A stretch of DNA of 64,000 bases from Butyrivibrio sp. GTDB taxonomy: Bacteria > Bacillota > Clostridia > Lachnospirales > Lachnospiraceae. Every line of letters begins with the position of its first letter. Position 1 is the stretch's first letter. Location of the stretch: positions 62,001 through 126,000 of the forward strand of contig NZ_SVFW01000005.1 in the NCBI RefSeq assembly GCF_015056685.1, given 5' to 3'. The translations under genes and the position numbers were made by a program. The notes under the pieces are model-generated. The model was not told where the DNA came from and searched no databases. It saw only the letters and a program-made list of their open reading frames with translations. Of this stretch, positions 43,237-52,102 are shown in pieces.

Positions 43237-44895
43237 TTAAGAATAAAATCTCTTTTCAAGTCGTTTTTCAAAGTCTGATTTCGGCATTGGATTATCATAC
43301 AAAAAGCCTTGAACCACGTGGCATCCAACATGTTTTAGTAGTTCAATCTGATCTTCTCTCTCAACGCCTTCAGCAATAACACTAACGCCAAGTTCTTTTG
43401 CCATAATAACAATATTTCTCAACACTATTTCGTCGCTTTTGTTAAGATTATCGTTATTTATAAATGATCTGTCGATTTTTATCTCTGATACCGGGAAATC
43501 ACGAAGAGTTGAAAGAGATGAAAAACCTGTTCCAAAATCATCTATTGAAGTTGCGATTCCATACTCTTTAAGTCTTTCAAGGAAAGCTGTCATGAGTATT
43601 CTCTCATCCTCACTTGAAGTCTCTGTAACTTCTATCTGGATCAACTTGCGCTCAACTCCGCTTTCATCGATTATCCTTATTATTTCCTTTGCAAGGTGCT
43701 TATAACTTAAGTCTTTCCTTGAGAAATTAACTGAAACAGGCACAGGGAGTAGTCCCTTTTGTTTCCAGTCATTAATAAATTCACATGTCTTTTTAAGGAC
43801 ATACAAGTCAAGAGATGCAACCATTCCCTCCTGCTCAAGGATAGGAACGAACTCAGTAGGATAAAGAACAACTCCGTTGCAGAACCATCTTGCAAGAGAT
43901 TCACCACCAATTATTTCTCCTGTGATAGTATCTACCTTGGGCTGAAGATATATTCTGAATTCTTCATTTGCAAGAGCTTCCTCGTATCTGTCTTCTATCT
44001 GTTTTTGTCTGTAAATTCTGGTACTCATAGCCTTATTAACAAAAACATAAGGCTTATTTGCTACATTCTTGGCATAGTTACAAGCCATTATAGCCCTTGA
44101 AATAAGCTGTCCAGGCTCTTTTAACGACTCATCCACGGAATATACACCTATAACAGCTGCAATGGTAAATTCATCCCTCTTGCCGTTTTTTTCGCCATAT
44201 ACAGGTACAGCAGACAAAAACTTAAGGAACTCTTTTGTCCTCTCTTTTTTTATGAGCGCAGTAAAATTATCGCCACCAAAATGAGCAACAATTTCATCAG
44301 GGCCACAAAATTCCCTGAGTCTTTTCGCGTAGCGCTTCATTATCTCATCGCCCTCAGCAAGTCCATATCTCCTGCTGATAAGGCCATAGCTCTTTAAATT
44401 GAAATAGAATGAATCATATTCATATATAGCTCTGGTGCCACAGAGTTTAGTGGCGTACTGAACAAATCCGCCTGAATTTGGAAGACCTGTAAGATACTGG
44501 GTAAGGGCGCTCTTTTCAACCACCTGTGATAAAAGAAAACGCTCCATATGGAAAGACAATATATCGATGATAACAGCAAAAGCCTTGTATTCTTCCTCTG
44601 ACCAGCTCTTATCACCATAAAGGAAAACATTATATGTAACTTCTTTGCGTCCAGCCATTTTATGCTTAAAAAGATATGCCGGTGCTTCTTTTTCAGGCAC
44701 AGGTCCAAATAGCGGAATTACCACGTCAGGCTCACCGGCCTTATCAGAATCCTTGGAATCAGACACTATTGCGACGATTGATCGCAAAGCGAATTCCTTG
44801 GCAACATCAGAAAGAGCCCCCGGAGAAATCTCGGGAGTAACATCCTCTTCAGATAGAATTTGTACATAATTTTCAAAACTTCTTTCAAATGTCAT
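43237..44895 (-). CDS. GGDEF-EAL protein, probable cyclic-di-GMP phosphodiesterase
   Basis: A 552-residue cytoplasmic protein: N-terminal region of unknown fold (about 1-150), a GGDEF domain whose signature reads GGDNF, and a C-terminal EAL domain. The EAL domain keeps ESLARW, the VNFSRKDL Asn, the EVTE Glu, IDDFGTGFSSL, the catalytic-base Lys in IKIDRSF, IAEGVE and the VQGFLYDNPMP Gln region. It should hydrolyse cyclic-di-GMP, while the degenerate GGDEF is probably regulatory. ATG 44895 follows GAGGA. Confidence 0.9.
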   Translation of the reverse strand: MTFERSFENYVQILSEEDVTPEISPGALSDVAKEFALRSIVAIVSDSKDSDKAGEPDVVIPLFGPVPEKEAPAYLFKHKMAGRKEVTYNVFLYGDKSWSEEEYKAFAVIIDILSFHMERFLLSQVVEKSALTQYLTGLPNSGGFVQYATKLCGTRAIYEYDSFYFNLKSYGLISRRYGLAEGDEIMKRYAKRLREFCGPDEIVAHFGGDNFTALIKKERTKEFLKFLSAVPVYGEKNGKRDEFTIAAVIGVYSVDESLKEPGQLISRAIMACNYAKNVANKPYVFVNKAMSTRIYRQKQIEDRYEEALANEEFRIYLQPKVDTITGEIIGGESLARWFCNGVVLYPTEFVPILEQEGMVASLDLYVLKKTCEFINDWKQKGLLPVPVSVNFSRKDLSYKHLAKEIIRIIDESGVERKLIQIEVTETSSEDERILMTAFLERLKEYGIATSIDDFGTGFSSLSTLRDFPVSEIKIDRSFINNDNLNKSDEIVLRNIVIMAKELGVSVIAEGVEREDQIELLKHVGCHVVQGFLYDNPMPKSDFEKRLEKRFYS

Positions 44896-45017
44896 GAACA
44901 CATCCTCGTTTTGTTTTTATAAAAGTGTGACACAATATAATTTTATTAAAAAAAAAACTTTTTTTCAATTACATACAAACCATAAAATAACAAATATTGA
45001 AATTTAATTGCATTGAA

Positions 45018-45048
45018 AAAGGCTATGCCATATTATGGCATAGCCTTT
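45018..45048 (-). terminator. Terminator of the HU gene
   Basis: 13-bp arms AAAGGCTATGCCA/TGGCATAGCCTTT followed by TTC on the minus strand, right after the HU stop. Confidence 0.85.
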
Positions 45049-45063
45049 AGCTTCGTTAGAAAA

Positions 45064-45342
45064 TTATTTCTTGTTTACAAGATCCTTAAGAGCCTTACCA
45101 GCTTTGAACTTAGGTGCTACAGATGCAGGAATCTTGATAGCTGCGCCAGTCTGAGGATTCTTACCTGTTCTAGCAGCTCTCTTTGTTGTCTCGAATGTAC
45201 CGAAACCAACAAGCTGAACCTTACCCTTCTTCTTAAGCTCCTTTGTTACTGTGTCTGTGAATGCGTTAAGTGCTGCAGCAGCGTCCTTCTTTGAAAGTCC
45301 TGCTTCCTTAGCGATTGCATCGATAAGTTCTGTCTTGTTCAT
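45064..45342 (-). CDS. hup: HU-family DNA-binding protein
   Basis: Small histone-like protein (92 residues) that bends and compacts DNA as a dimer. It has MNKTELIDAIAKEAGLSKKDA, the VQLVGFGTFETTKRAARTGKNPQTG arm with the intercalating Pro, and the IPASVAPKFKAGKALKD end. Start behind GGAGGG, strong promoter upstream, own terminator. Expected to be highly expressed. Confidence 0.97.
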   Translation of the reverse strand: MNKTELIDAIAKEAGLSKKDAAAALNAFTDTVTKELKKKGKVQLVGFGTFETTKRAARTGKNPQTGAAIKIPASVAPKFKAGKALKDLVNKK

Positions 45343-45383
45343 TTAATTTTCCCTCCAAAAAGAAATTATTTATTACAAAGCCC

Positions 45384-45412
45384 ATTTTACCACTAATATG
45401 TACTCATAACAA
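45384..45412 (-). promoter_or_regulatory. Promoter of the HU gene
   Basis: TTGTTA (45407-45412), 17 bp, TAAAAT (45384-45389) on the minus strand. Confidence 0.6.
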
Positions 45413-45459
45413 CAGTAAAATGCAGAAAAATACTATGTTTTTCTGATTTTTATCCTTTT

Positions 45460-46836
45460 TTACCTAGAATTTATGGCGATTTCGATCATTTTACCCAGAT
45501 AAGTGAAGTCAGTTATGTCGGATTGAGGCATTTTTCGCGAATTATTTCGCGTATTATACAGTGCTATATAACCCATTTGATATTTCTCATTCATCTTATA
45601 AAAGAAAGCATGCTTTATTCCATTGTCCCTAAAGAACTCCAAAGCTCGTGTTAATCTCAACTGATTCTCCGGAGTATCTACAACAAACACTCCATTGTCA
45701 TCGAATTTTTCATCAAATGCCCTGTCAGTTGCATATTCAAGGACGCTTACATGTTCTTCGATCATTCCAAGTTTTTGATCATCCTCATTGCCTGTATCAG
45801 TCCTACGCTTAAAGCCAATGTAACTTTCTTTCACATTTTTGAAAAAAATATAGCCTTCATCAATCTCATAGGTAGCGATAAGCTGCATGAATGAAGTTAC
45901 TATAGTCTTATTGCTAAACCCGAAGAATCCATCCAAAAATCCCAATACCAGCTTAGTCTTATCCTGCGGCTTGGCATAGCCCACGATACCGCCGATCGTA
46001 TCAAGCTCGCCTTCTATTATAGGACCATGAACTTCAGGATTATACATCACATATCTGTTTTTTCCTCTGTTCTTGGCTCTATAAAGCATTTTGTCTGCAA
46101 GATTAAAAAGCTTGTCATAGGAATCTACATCTTTAGGATAATTGCCCGTTCCTATTGATACTGTGACAAGGGGATAGCCATCCTTATCAAGTCTCATCTT
46201 CTCTACGCGTTCACGGATTAATTTCAGGTAACTTCTAAGTCCATTTGAATCAGTCTTGCCATTTATGACAAGCATGATCTCATCGCCGCCGATTCTTCCG
46301 GCTTTTCCGTCATTTTTTAAAACATCAAGGACTATTTTTCCAACCTCATGCAGGATCTTATCTCCAAAGGAATGACCCATGGTATCATTTATCTTCTTAA
46401 AGTTATCAATGTCCATGATACATAGTGAGAAGCCATCACTTCCTTCGAACATCCTGGATTTGGCATAATCAATTATAGCCTGTTTGTCTAAAAGACCTGT
46501 TCCATAGTCGATGGAACGACTGTCCCCACCATTAAGTGTCTCAACATCTTTTAATGAAATGGAAATATTCTTTGGATTGCTATCTGCTCTATGGCAATCA
46601 GCGATCACCCAGAACAGATTATTATTTTTCCCAAAAACACGAAAGCAGAGCGTCTCGCCAGTTGAACTAGCGAGATGCTCTACCATTTCATACAATAAGT
46701 GCTGGTCATCCGGATAAACGTTAGATAACAAACTCTTTTGATCCGGGTCTGAAACATAATCAGAAAAAGCAAAATCAGCGTCGATAATATTTAGTTCCTC
46801 ATCAACTATCGCAATTCCTGCATTGTCTGAAACCAT
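45460..46836 (-). CDS. PAS-GGDEF diguanylate cyclase with C-terminal GAF-like region
   Basis: A 458-residue protein. Residues about 1-100 look like a PAS domain. The GGDEF domain (about 110-265) keeps FSLCIMDIDNFKKINDTMGHSFGD and the active site RIGGDEIML, so cyclic-di-GMP synthesis is likely. Residues 290-458 resemble a GAF-type sensor. It starts 24 bp after the PPi-phosphofructokinase stop with TAGGAG, so the two genes form an operon. This links a diguanylate cyclase to central carbon flux, at least in transcription. Confidence 0.87.
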   Translation of the reverse strand: MVSDNAGIAIVDEELNIIDADFAFSDYVSDPDQKSLLSNVYPDDQHLLYEMVEHLASSTGETLCFRVFGKNNNLFWVIADCHRADSNPKNISISLKDVETLNGGDSRSIDYGTGLLDKQAIIDYAKSRMFEGSDGFSLCIMDIDNFKKINDTMGHSFGDKILHEVGKIVLDVLKNDGKAGRIGGDEIMLVINGKTDSNGLRSYLKLIRERVEKMRLDKDGYPLVTVSIGTGNYPKDVDSYDKLFNLADKMLYRAKNRGKNRYVMYNPEVHGPIIEGELDTIGGIVGYAKPQDKTKLVLGFLDGFFGFSNKTIVTSFMQLIATYEIDEGYIFFKNVKESYIGFKRRTDTGNEDDQKLGMIEEHVSVLEYATDRAFDEKFDDNGVFVVDTPENQLRLTRALEFFRDNGIKHAFFYKMNEKYQMGYIALYNTRNNSRKMPQSDITDFTYLGKMIEIAINSR

Positions 46837-46860
46837 AGCTACTCCTAAAAGATGGCCGAA

Positions 46861-48120
46861 TCATAAAATATCCTGGAATCCAGGTCTGTAAAGATGTCTT
46901 GGTATACCGTCAACCATGATCGGTCCAACATCACCCTGAATAAGAGGTCTTACGTAGGTGATGAACTCATTAGTTACATATGTGCCCTCTTTATTGATCC
47001 AATCTCTAGGAACTGTTCTTTCATCATTGGCAATCTTATGAACATCCTTAACTTCTGTTCCAGCCTGATAAGGATCATCAGAAAGTCTCTCGATAACAAC
47101 CATCTTTCCGCTATCACCTTCGTCTGCAGCCTTCATTGCTGCACCACCGACTTCATAAGCTTCAAGAATATCAACTCTTGATGCACAGTGGCTTGCGGCT
47201 CTCTGAAGTGTAGAAAGCTCGATGGCACGAGTCTTGCAGCCACACTCGCTGGCAACTACGTTGCAAAGATATCTTGCAGTTCCTGTAAGCTGTTTATGTC
47301 CAAATGCATCAACATATTCAATGTTATTGTCCATATCACTTACATACTTACCATCTTTTGTTCTGATACCTTCTGATACAGCAACAACGATAGATGCTTT
47401 ATTTTTTAACAGGGATTTGATTTTCTTAAGGAATGCATCCATATCAAATGGTATCTCAGGAAGATAGATCGCATCAGGTCCATCACAGTCCTCACCTCTT
47501 GCAAGTGCTGTTGCGCCTGTAAGCCATCCGGCATTTCTTCCCATTACTTCAACGATAATAACCTGTCCATGACTGGTTTCAAGGGACCAGCTGTCTCTGA
47601 TGATCTCTTTGACAGAGGTTCCGATATACTTGGCTGCTGAGCCATAACCCGGTGTATGATCTGTAAGTGCAAGGTCATTATCAATTGTCTTAGGGCAACC
47701 AACAAACCTTATATCAGATCCGGAAATAATAGCATAATCTGAAAGCTTTTTAATCGTATCCATAGAGTCGTTTCCGCCAATATAGATAAAGCAATCAATT
47801 TCGAGTTTTGTCAGGATATCAAATATCTTCTCATAGATCTCTTTGTTCTCAAAGATTTCTGGGAGTTTAAATCTGCATGATCCCAAATATGCAGATGGGG
47901 TTCTCTTCAAAAGCTCAATATCAAGTCCGCTCTGAATGTGATCTGAAAGGTCAACATATCTGCCTTCCATAAGTCCCTGGACGCCGTGGATCATTCCATA
48001 AACCTTGTTGTATCCACGATCCTTAGCAGTTCTGTAAACTCCGGCTAGTGACGAGTTGATAGCTGCTGTAGGACCTCCCGACTGTCCAACAATAACGTTA
48101 CGTTTCTTTTTCTGTACCAT
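46861..48120 (-). CDS. pfp: Pyrophosphate-type 6-phosphofructokinase
   Basis: Glycolytic phosphorylation of fructose 6-phosphate, probably with PPi. GGNDSM and PKTIDND, with Lys in place of the Gly of ATP-type enzymes, mark the PPi-dependent group. NVIVGQSGGPTAAIN at the start and VEVMGRNAGWLTG are family motifs. Length 419. ATG 48120 lies near GGAGG; an in-frame ATG at 48150 lacks a site. It heads an operon with the PAS-GGDEF gene. Confidence 0.9.
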   Translation of the reverse strand: MVQKKKRNVIVGQSGGPTAAINSSLAGVYRTAKDRGYNKVYGMIHGVQGLMEGRYVDLSDHIQSGLDIELLKRTPSAYLGSCRFKLPEIFENKEIYEKIFDILTKLEIDCFIYIGGNDSMDTIKKLSDYAIISGSDIRFVGCPKTIDNDLALTDHTPGYGSAAKYIGTSVKEIIRDSWSLETSHGQVIIVEVMGRNAGWLTGATALARGEDCDGPDAIYLPEIPFDMDAFLKKIKSLLKNKASIVVAVSEGIRTKDGKYVSDMDNNIEYVDAFGHKQLTGTARYLCNVVASECGCKTRAIELSTLQRAASHCASRVDILEAYEVGGAAMKAADEGDSGKMVVIERLSDDPYQAGTEVKDVHKIANDERTVPRDWINKEGTYVTNEFITYVRPLIQGDVGPIMVDGIPRHLYRPGFQDIL

Positions 48121-48213
48121 TTCCTCCAGTCCCCTTTCACGAAATATCATGTACTATTATTATATTCAAAAAAGCGTTAACTGTCACTATTTATATCAAA
48201 TTATCGACTATTC

Positions 48214-49317
48214 TTAAGCATCCGGCAGAAGAATCACATCCATGCTAACCGGGTTGTGATCCGAGTACTGGAATACTGTGTTATGTGTTCTAAGGCTCTG
48301 AACTTCAACATTGCTTGAAACTATGAAGCCATCTATCACGTAATACTGAAAAGCGTTTGGTGACTTATCCTGGGCATCAGCATACACTCTGTCCAGAGAT
48401 CTGCATGTAGGATTGGAAACATCTGTCAAAAACTGAAAATCGACGCCAAAATCCGAAACATCTATTACTCCTGCTTCCCAATTACCTTCAAGCACCGGAT
48501 AGCTGCTTGTATCAATATTTGAAAAGATCTGATTAAAATCACCACCGGCTATTACATAATTGCCTTTATTAAACTCCTCTTTCATGATTTCTTTTAACAT
48601 ATTGGTCTGGGCAATCTTGCCTTCACCATCGTCATAGGCTTCCAAATGAAGATTTATAAGAACAAGTTCCTTCTCAGAATTCTCAATAGGCATCCTCATT
48701 ACCTGAAGGCATCTCTTAAGATTGCCTGTTCTTAGAGGCCATGAAAAAGGACACGGAAGCTGGATTCTCTCAGATTCATCTATAATAAATGAGCTGTAAG
48801 TAGCAATCCCAGCCTCAACTTTTCCAATAGGCGGAATCGGATAAGGAACGAAAGAAACCTTGAAATTATAAGCAAAAGTGCTCTGATTCTTGGCAACATA
48901 GCTTCCGGATTTCTTTTTTATATACTCATACTCATCAACAAAATGAGACCTTGTAGAGTTGCGATCCATCTCCTGAATCATTAAGATATCAGGATTTATC
49001 TCATCTATTCTGTCGACAATACCATCAAGGTTATACACGACCCTTTCATGAGTCGCAGTATTTACCATCTGTCCGCCATCCATAAAGAAATCGGCATTGT
49101 CTCCAAGGGCTCCATATCCAATATTCCAGGTCATTATCCTTATAGACTTATTTGTCTTTAAATTCTTTCCGCCATAGTTCTCAACTTCGAGCTTTTCCAC
49201 TGCATCAGGATTATACTCATCCAAAGTAAGGTATCCCAGTACCGTAGCTATTATCAGAAGCAAAAAGGCAAGCATTGAACAAATTGTAATGGTTAGTGGT
49301 TTAATGATCTTCTTCAC
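48214..49317 (-). CDS. Membrane-anchored endonuclease/exonuclease/phosphatase-family protein
   Basis: A 367-residue protein with one N-terminal transmembrane helix (about 7-30) and an extracellular EEP domain. Catalytic cues are MTWNIGYG, MIQEMDRNS, NLHLEAYDDG, AGGDFNQIF and the final SDHNPV. Substrates of this superfamily include nucleic acids, phospholipids and inositol phosphates; a surface phosphodiesterase is likely here. Start behind GGAGG. It follows the yihY/AI-2E operon terminator. Confidence 0.88.
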   Translation of the reverse strand: MKKIIKPLTITICSMLAFLLLIIATVLGYLTLDEYNPDAVEKLEVENYGGKNLKTNKSIRIMTWNIGYGALGDNADFFMDGGQMVNTATHERVVYNLDGIVDRIDEINPDILMIQEMDRNSTRSHFVDEYEYIKKKSGSYVAKNQSTFAYNFKVSFVPYPIPPIGKVEAGIATYSSFIIDESERIQLPCPFSWPLRTGNLKRCLQVMRMPIENSEKELVLINLHLEAYDDGEGKIAQTNMLKEIMKEEFNKGNYVIAGGDFNQIFSNIDTSSYPVLEGNWEAGVIDVSDFGVDFQFLTDVSNPTCRSLDRVYADAQDKSPNAFQYYVIDGFIVSSNVEVQSLRTHNTVFQYSDHNPVSMDVILLPDA

Positions 49318-49325
49318 ATTTCCTC

Positions 49326-49381
49326 CTAAAAAAAGAACTTCCGTTACCAGGAATCTCTCGAATGCCTGGCAAACGGAAGTT
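49326..49381 (-). terminator. Terminator of the yihY - AI-2E operon
   Basis: Long hairpin (49336-49381), AACTTCCGTT... paired with ...AACGGAAGTT, followed by CTTTTTTT on the minus strand. Confidence 0.85.
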
Positions 49382-49394
49382 TTAAAAGTTTCTC

Positions 49395-49604
49395 TTAAAA
49401 ATCCTCTTCCATAAGGGCAAGTTTCTTACCTCTTGCTTTACCTAATCCATAGAATACTGAAGCCACGACTATAACACAGACGCCGGCAACAGCACATCCA
49501 ATCAAGAGTTTCTTTTTGTCTTCATCAAAGCTGTCCCATATTTCCATTGCCTGATCAAGTTTGTCCTTAGCAAATTCAATTGCAGCATCTACAAATTCTG
49601 TCAT
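49395..49604 (-). CDS. Small single-pass membrane protein
   Basis: A 69-residue protein. A charged amphipathic N-terminus (residues 1-30) is followed by one transmembrane helix (about 33-54, GCAVAGVCVIVVASVFYGLG) and a Lys-rich tail. It somewhat resembles YtxH-like stress proteins, but I cannot assign a family. ATG 49604 follows GGAGGGGG, starting 10 bp after the AI-2E gene stop, so it is the third gene of the operon. Confidence 0.72.
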   Translation of the reverse strand: MTEFVDAAIEFAKDKLDQAMEIWDSFDEDKKKLLIGCAVAGVCVIVVASVFYGLGKARGKKLALMEEDF

Positions 49605-49614
49605 AGTCCCCCTC

Positions 49615-50787
49615 CTATACATCTTTTTCTTTTATATTCTTATTGTAACTCTTTAGTTTTCTTTCCTCAAGCTTTTTAAGGCAGTAATCCTTCCAGACAA
49701 AGTCTATGATAGCCGCAAAAGGAATAGCTAAAAGGATACCTACAACACCAAATAATCTGCCTCCTAAAATGATGGAGATCAGGATCATCAGAGGTGATAC
49801 ACCAAGGCTCTCGCCAAAAAGCTTAGGCTTAAGGATATATCCGTCAACTGTCTGTAGCACAATTGTAAATATCAAAAACCATAAAGCATGCCATGGTTTA
49901 ACAAGAACAAGGATAAAACCGCCAATAATTGCGCCGACAATAGGTCCAAATGTAGGAGCCAGATTGGTAACTCCAACGATCACAGAAATGAGCACAGAAT
50001 AGTTCATTCCTGTAATAAGCATGAAGATAAAGTTAACAACTCCGACTATAACTCCATCAATAATGTCAAAGCTTATGTATCTGATAAGGATCTGATTACA
50101 TCTTGCAAGGAAATCTCCTGCACTTACATAGGTCTTTTCCTTCAGTATCAGATTCATTACCCTTGATATTCCATTTATAAGTCTCTGCTTATCAAGCATA
50201 AGATAAATAGCCAGGATAAATGCGATAACTGAATCAAATACGCCTTTACCTGCACTGACAGATCCATTCAGAATACTTTGCATATTTTCCTGGTCTGTAA
50301 AGTACTTACTAATATTATCAAGAGCTCTTTCGCCCAGATCAGCAATTCCACTTACATCAATTCCAAAGATCTTATTGCCAGACTGGCTTTCAAAACCTTC
50401 CAGTAACTGCTGTGATGAAGCAATGTATGATCCCAAATTCGAAGCAAAAGTGCTTACGCTGTCTGCAACCTGAGGAATAAGCGCCACAAACAAAAGAACC
50501 ACCGCAGCGATGATGACAACTATTGTTGTTGCAACAGAAAGTTTCCACCTTGTCTTCTCGTTTTTGATCTTCTTAAAGATCGAACCATTAAATGTACGGG
50601 CTAAAGGATCAAAGATATATGCTATTACTGCTCCTACGACTACCGGTTTGATAAATCCATATAAATTCCCAAACAGACCAAGAATTTCAGGAAGATGTGA
50701 CAGCAGCATATAAAATAAAACTGCAGAACAGGTAGCAATCGAATAGGAAACCCACCTTTTCTTAAACCACTTACCATTGAATTTCAT
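49615..50787 (-). CDS. AI-2E family transporter
   Basis: A 390-residue membrane protein with seven to eight helices typical of the AI-2E (UPF0118) family. The second half has the family block NLAPTFGPIVGAIIGGFIL and GRLFGVVGILLAIPFAAI. Members export autoinducer-2, Na+/H+ or other small solutes; the substrate here is unknown. It lies 24 bp after the YihY gene. A cytoplasmic C-terminal basic tail ends the protein. Confidence 0.9.
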   Translation of the reverse strand: MKFNGKWFKKRWVSYSIATCSAVLFYMLLSHLPEILGLFGNLYGFIKPVVVGAVIAYIFDPLARTFNGSIFKKIKNEKTRWKLSVATTIVVIIAAVVLLFVALIPQVADSVSTFASNLGSYIASSQQLLEGFESQSGNKIFGIDVSGIADLGERALDNISKYFTDQENMQSILNGSVSAGKGVFDSVIAFILAIYLMLDKQRLINGISRVMNLILKEKTYVSAGDFLARCNQILIRYISFDIIDGVIVGVVNFIFMLITGMNYSVLISVIVGVTNLAPTFGPIVGAIIGGFILVLVKPWHALWFLIFTIVLQTVDGYILKPKLFGESLGVSPLMILISIILGGRLFGVVGILLAIPFAAIIDFVWKDYCLKKLEERKLKSYNKNIKEKDV

Positions 50788-50811
50788 AACTACCTCCTTA
50801 AAGGAAAATGA

Positions 50812-51729
50812 TTATCCAAATTCATCATATTTTCTAGGTTTTCTCAGTTGCTTTGTGCTCTTCTTTTTAACTTTTTTCCTGACTGTCTTCTGATGATGAT
50901 CCTGATACAAAAGCTTAACAGCAGGATGGAAAAATCTGTTGATAAAAGCTCCGATAAAGAAAATATACATACAGGAATACAGCCAAAACATCATGATCAC
51001 AGGCGTAGCAAGGCTTCCGTAAAGAGAATAGTTGTCAGTCATATCAACATACACAGAGAATATCCATGAAAAGACATACCAGACAACTGCTGAGAAAACT
51101 GCTCCCGGAAGCTGATATATAAATTTAAATTTCGCACTTGGAACATAAGTATATATAAGCGCAAACATAAAAAGCGCAATTCCTATAACAAGTATAAACC
51201 TAAAATTGACTAAAAACGTAAAAACATATGAAACCGGTAAATACAAGTTTATAAAGAAACCTTCTATCAGTTTTCCAAAAACCATAAGCACCAGCATCAG
51301 AAGCATGATAACGATCATTACCAGTGTATAAACCGAAGCGATGAGTCTTAAATAAAAATAATTTCTTCGCTCATCGATGTCATAGATACAGTTAAGACCT
51401 CTGATGAGTGCCAGCATTCCAAGTGATCCCGCCCAGATAGTTATGATAGCTGAAAAAGACAATATGGCCGGAGACTGCATATAGGCTTCATCCACAAGTC
51501 TTACAATGATATCATGGGCAAAATACGGTGTAGCCTGAATAATAGCACGCACCAGATCCTCTTTGGTAGCTGTGGTATATGGCAGTAAAGATGTAACCAA
51601 AAGAAGAAGGGGGATAAATGAAAGTATCAGAAAAAAAGCCGTGCTGCTTGCAAACGCTGCAATATTCTTTTTTTGCATCTTTGTAGCAAAGTCCACTCCC
51701 ATTGCTATAAGTGCAGCTTTTACATTCAT
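50812..51729 (-). CDS. YihY/BrkB-family membrane protein
   Basis: A 305-residue inner membrane protein with six helices and the YihY family core (NIAAFASSTAFFLILSFIPLLLL, ending VIMMFWLYSCMYIFFIGAFIN). Function unknown despite an old RNase BN label. The C-terminal 35 residues are Lys/Arg-rich. ATG 51729 is set by AAAGGGAG; an upstream ATG falls in the 6S RNA terminator. First gene of an operon with the AI-2E transporter. Confidence 0.9.
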   Translation of the reverse strand: MNVKAALIAMGVDFATKMQKKNIAAFASSTAFFLILSFIPLLLLVTSLLPYTTATKEDLVRAIIQATPYFAHDIIVRLVDEAYMQSPAILSFSAIITIWAGSLGMLALIRGLNCIYDIDERRNYFYLRLIASVYTLVMIVIMLLMLVLMVFGKLIEGFFINLYLPVSYVFTFLVNFRFILVIGIALFMFALIYTYVPSAKFKFIYQLPGAVFSAVVWYVFSWIFSVYVDMTDNYSLYGSLATPVIMMFWLYSCMYIFFIGAFINRFFHPAVKLLYQDHHQKTVRKKVKKKSTKQLRKPRKYDEFG

Positions 51730-51758
51730 AACTGTTCTCCCTTTTTGTAGTACAAAAG

Positions 51759-51790
51759 GAAAAAGCAGCCAATATTTCATGGCTGCCTTT
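51759..51790 (-). terminator. Terminator of the 6S RNA gene
   Basis: GCAGCC/GGCTGC hairpin (51765-51786) followed by TTTTTCC on the minus strand, just upstream of yihY. Confidence 0.8.
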
Positions 51791-52022
51791 GATTCCTAAT
51801 TTACCCCAAAATGCCGTTTCCTGTTATTTGACTCCTAGCTAACGCCAGGTGGGTTACCGCAACCATTATCGCTGTCTTCCTCTCCCAAAGCTTGTTCTGC
51901 GCATGCGCAGAGCCGAAGGCGTGACATAAAAAATGGTGATGTAGGAGTCCCGTTTAAAGTAATGTAGGTTCAAATTACACAGGAGATGTCGGACACCCCA
52001 GGAGAAGTACTTGTGTACTTCT
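51790..52022 (-). ncRNA. ssrS: 6S RNA candidate
   Basis: A non-coding minus-strand transcript of about 230 nt with promoter and terminator. It folds as one long rod: an outer TG(T)CCG/CGGCA pairing, a CCTGT/ACAGG stem, then a large asymmetric bubble. The 5' side of the bubble has GAACCTACATTACTTTAAA and the 3' side AAATA. A perfect GACTCCTA/TAGGAGTC stem leads to the apical part. The 5' end has a separate AGAAGTAC/GTACTTCT hairpin. The central open bubble between stems mimics an open promoter, the hallmark of 6S RNA, which binds sigma-A RNA polymerase. Confidence 0.7.
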
Positions 52023-52028
52023 AACTCT

Positions 52029-52056
52029 ATTATATTCAAAACGCCTTATTTTTCAA
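52029..52056 (-). promoter_or_regulatory. Promoter of the 6S RNA gene
   Basis: TTGAAA (52051-52056), 16 bp, TATAAT (52029-52034) on the minus strand. Confidence 0.7.
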
Positions 52057-52102
52057 GGGTCTACGCGTTTTTTAACAGTATTTTTATGAAAACTTAAACT
52101 TA

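Noticed and set aside
43131..43331. 66-codon minus-strand ORF
   Set aside because: It overlaps the 3' end of the GGDEF-EAL gene, has no ribosome binding site and has a low-complexity hydrophobic composition.
52029..52102. Terminator for aminopeptidase P
   Set aside because: No hairpin with T-run precedes the 6S promoter, so the pepP transcript may run into the 6S region or end by other means.
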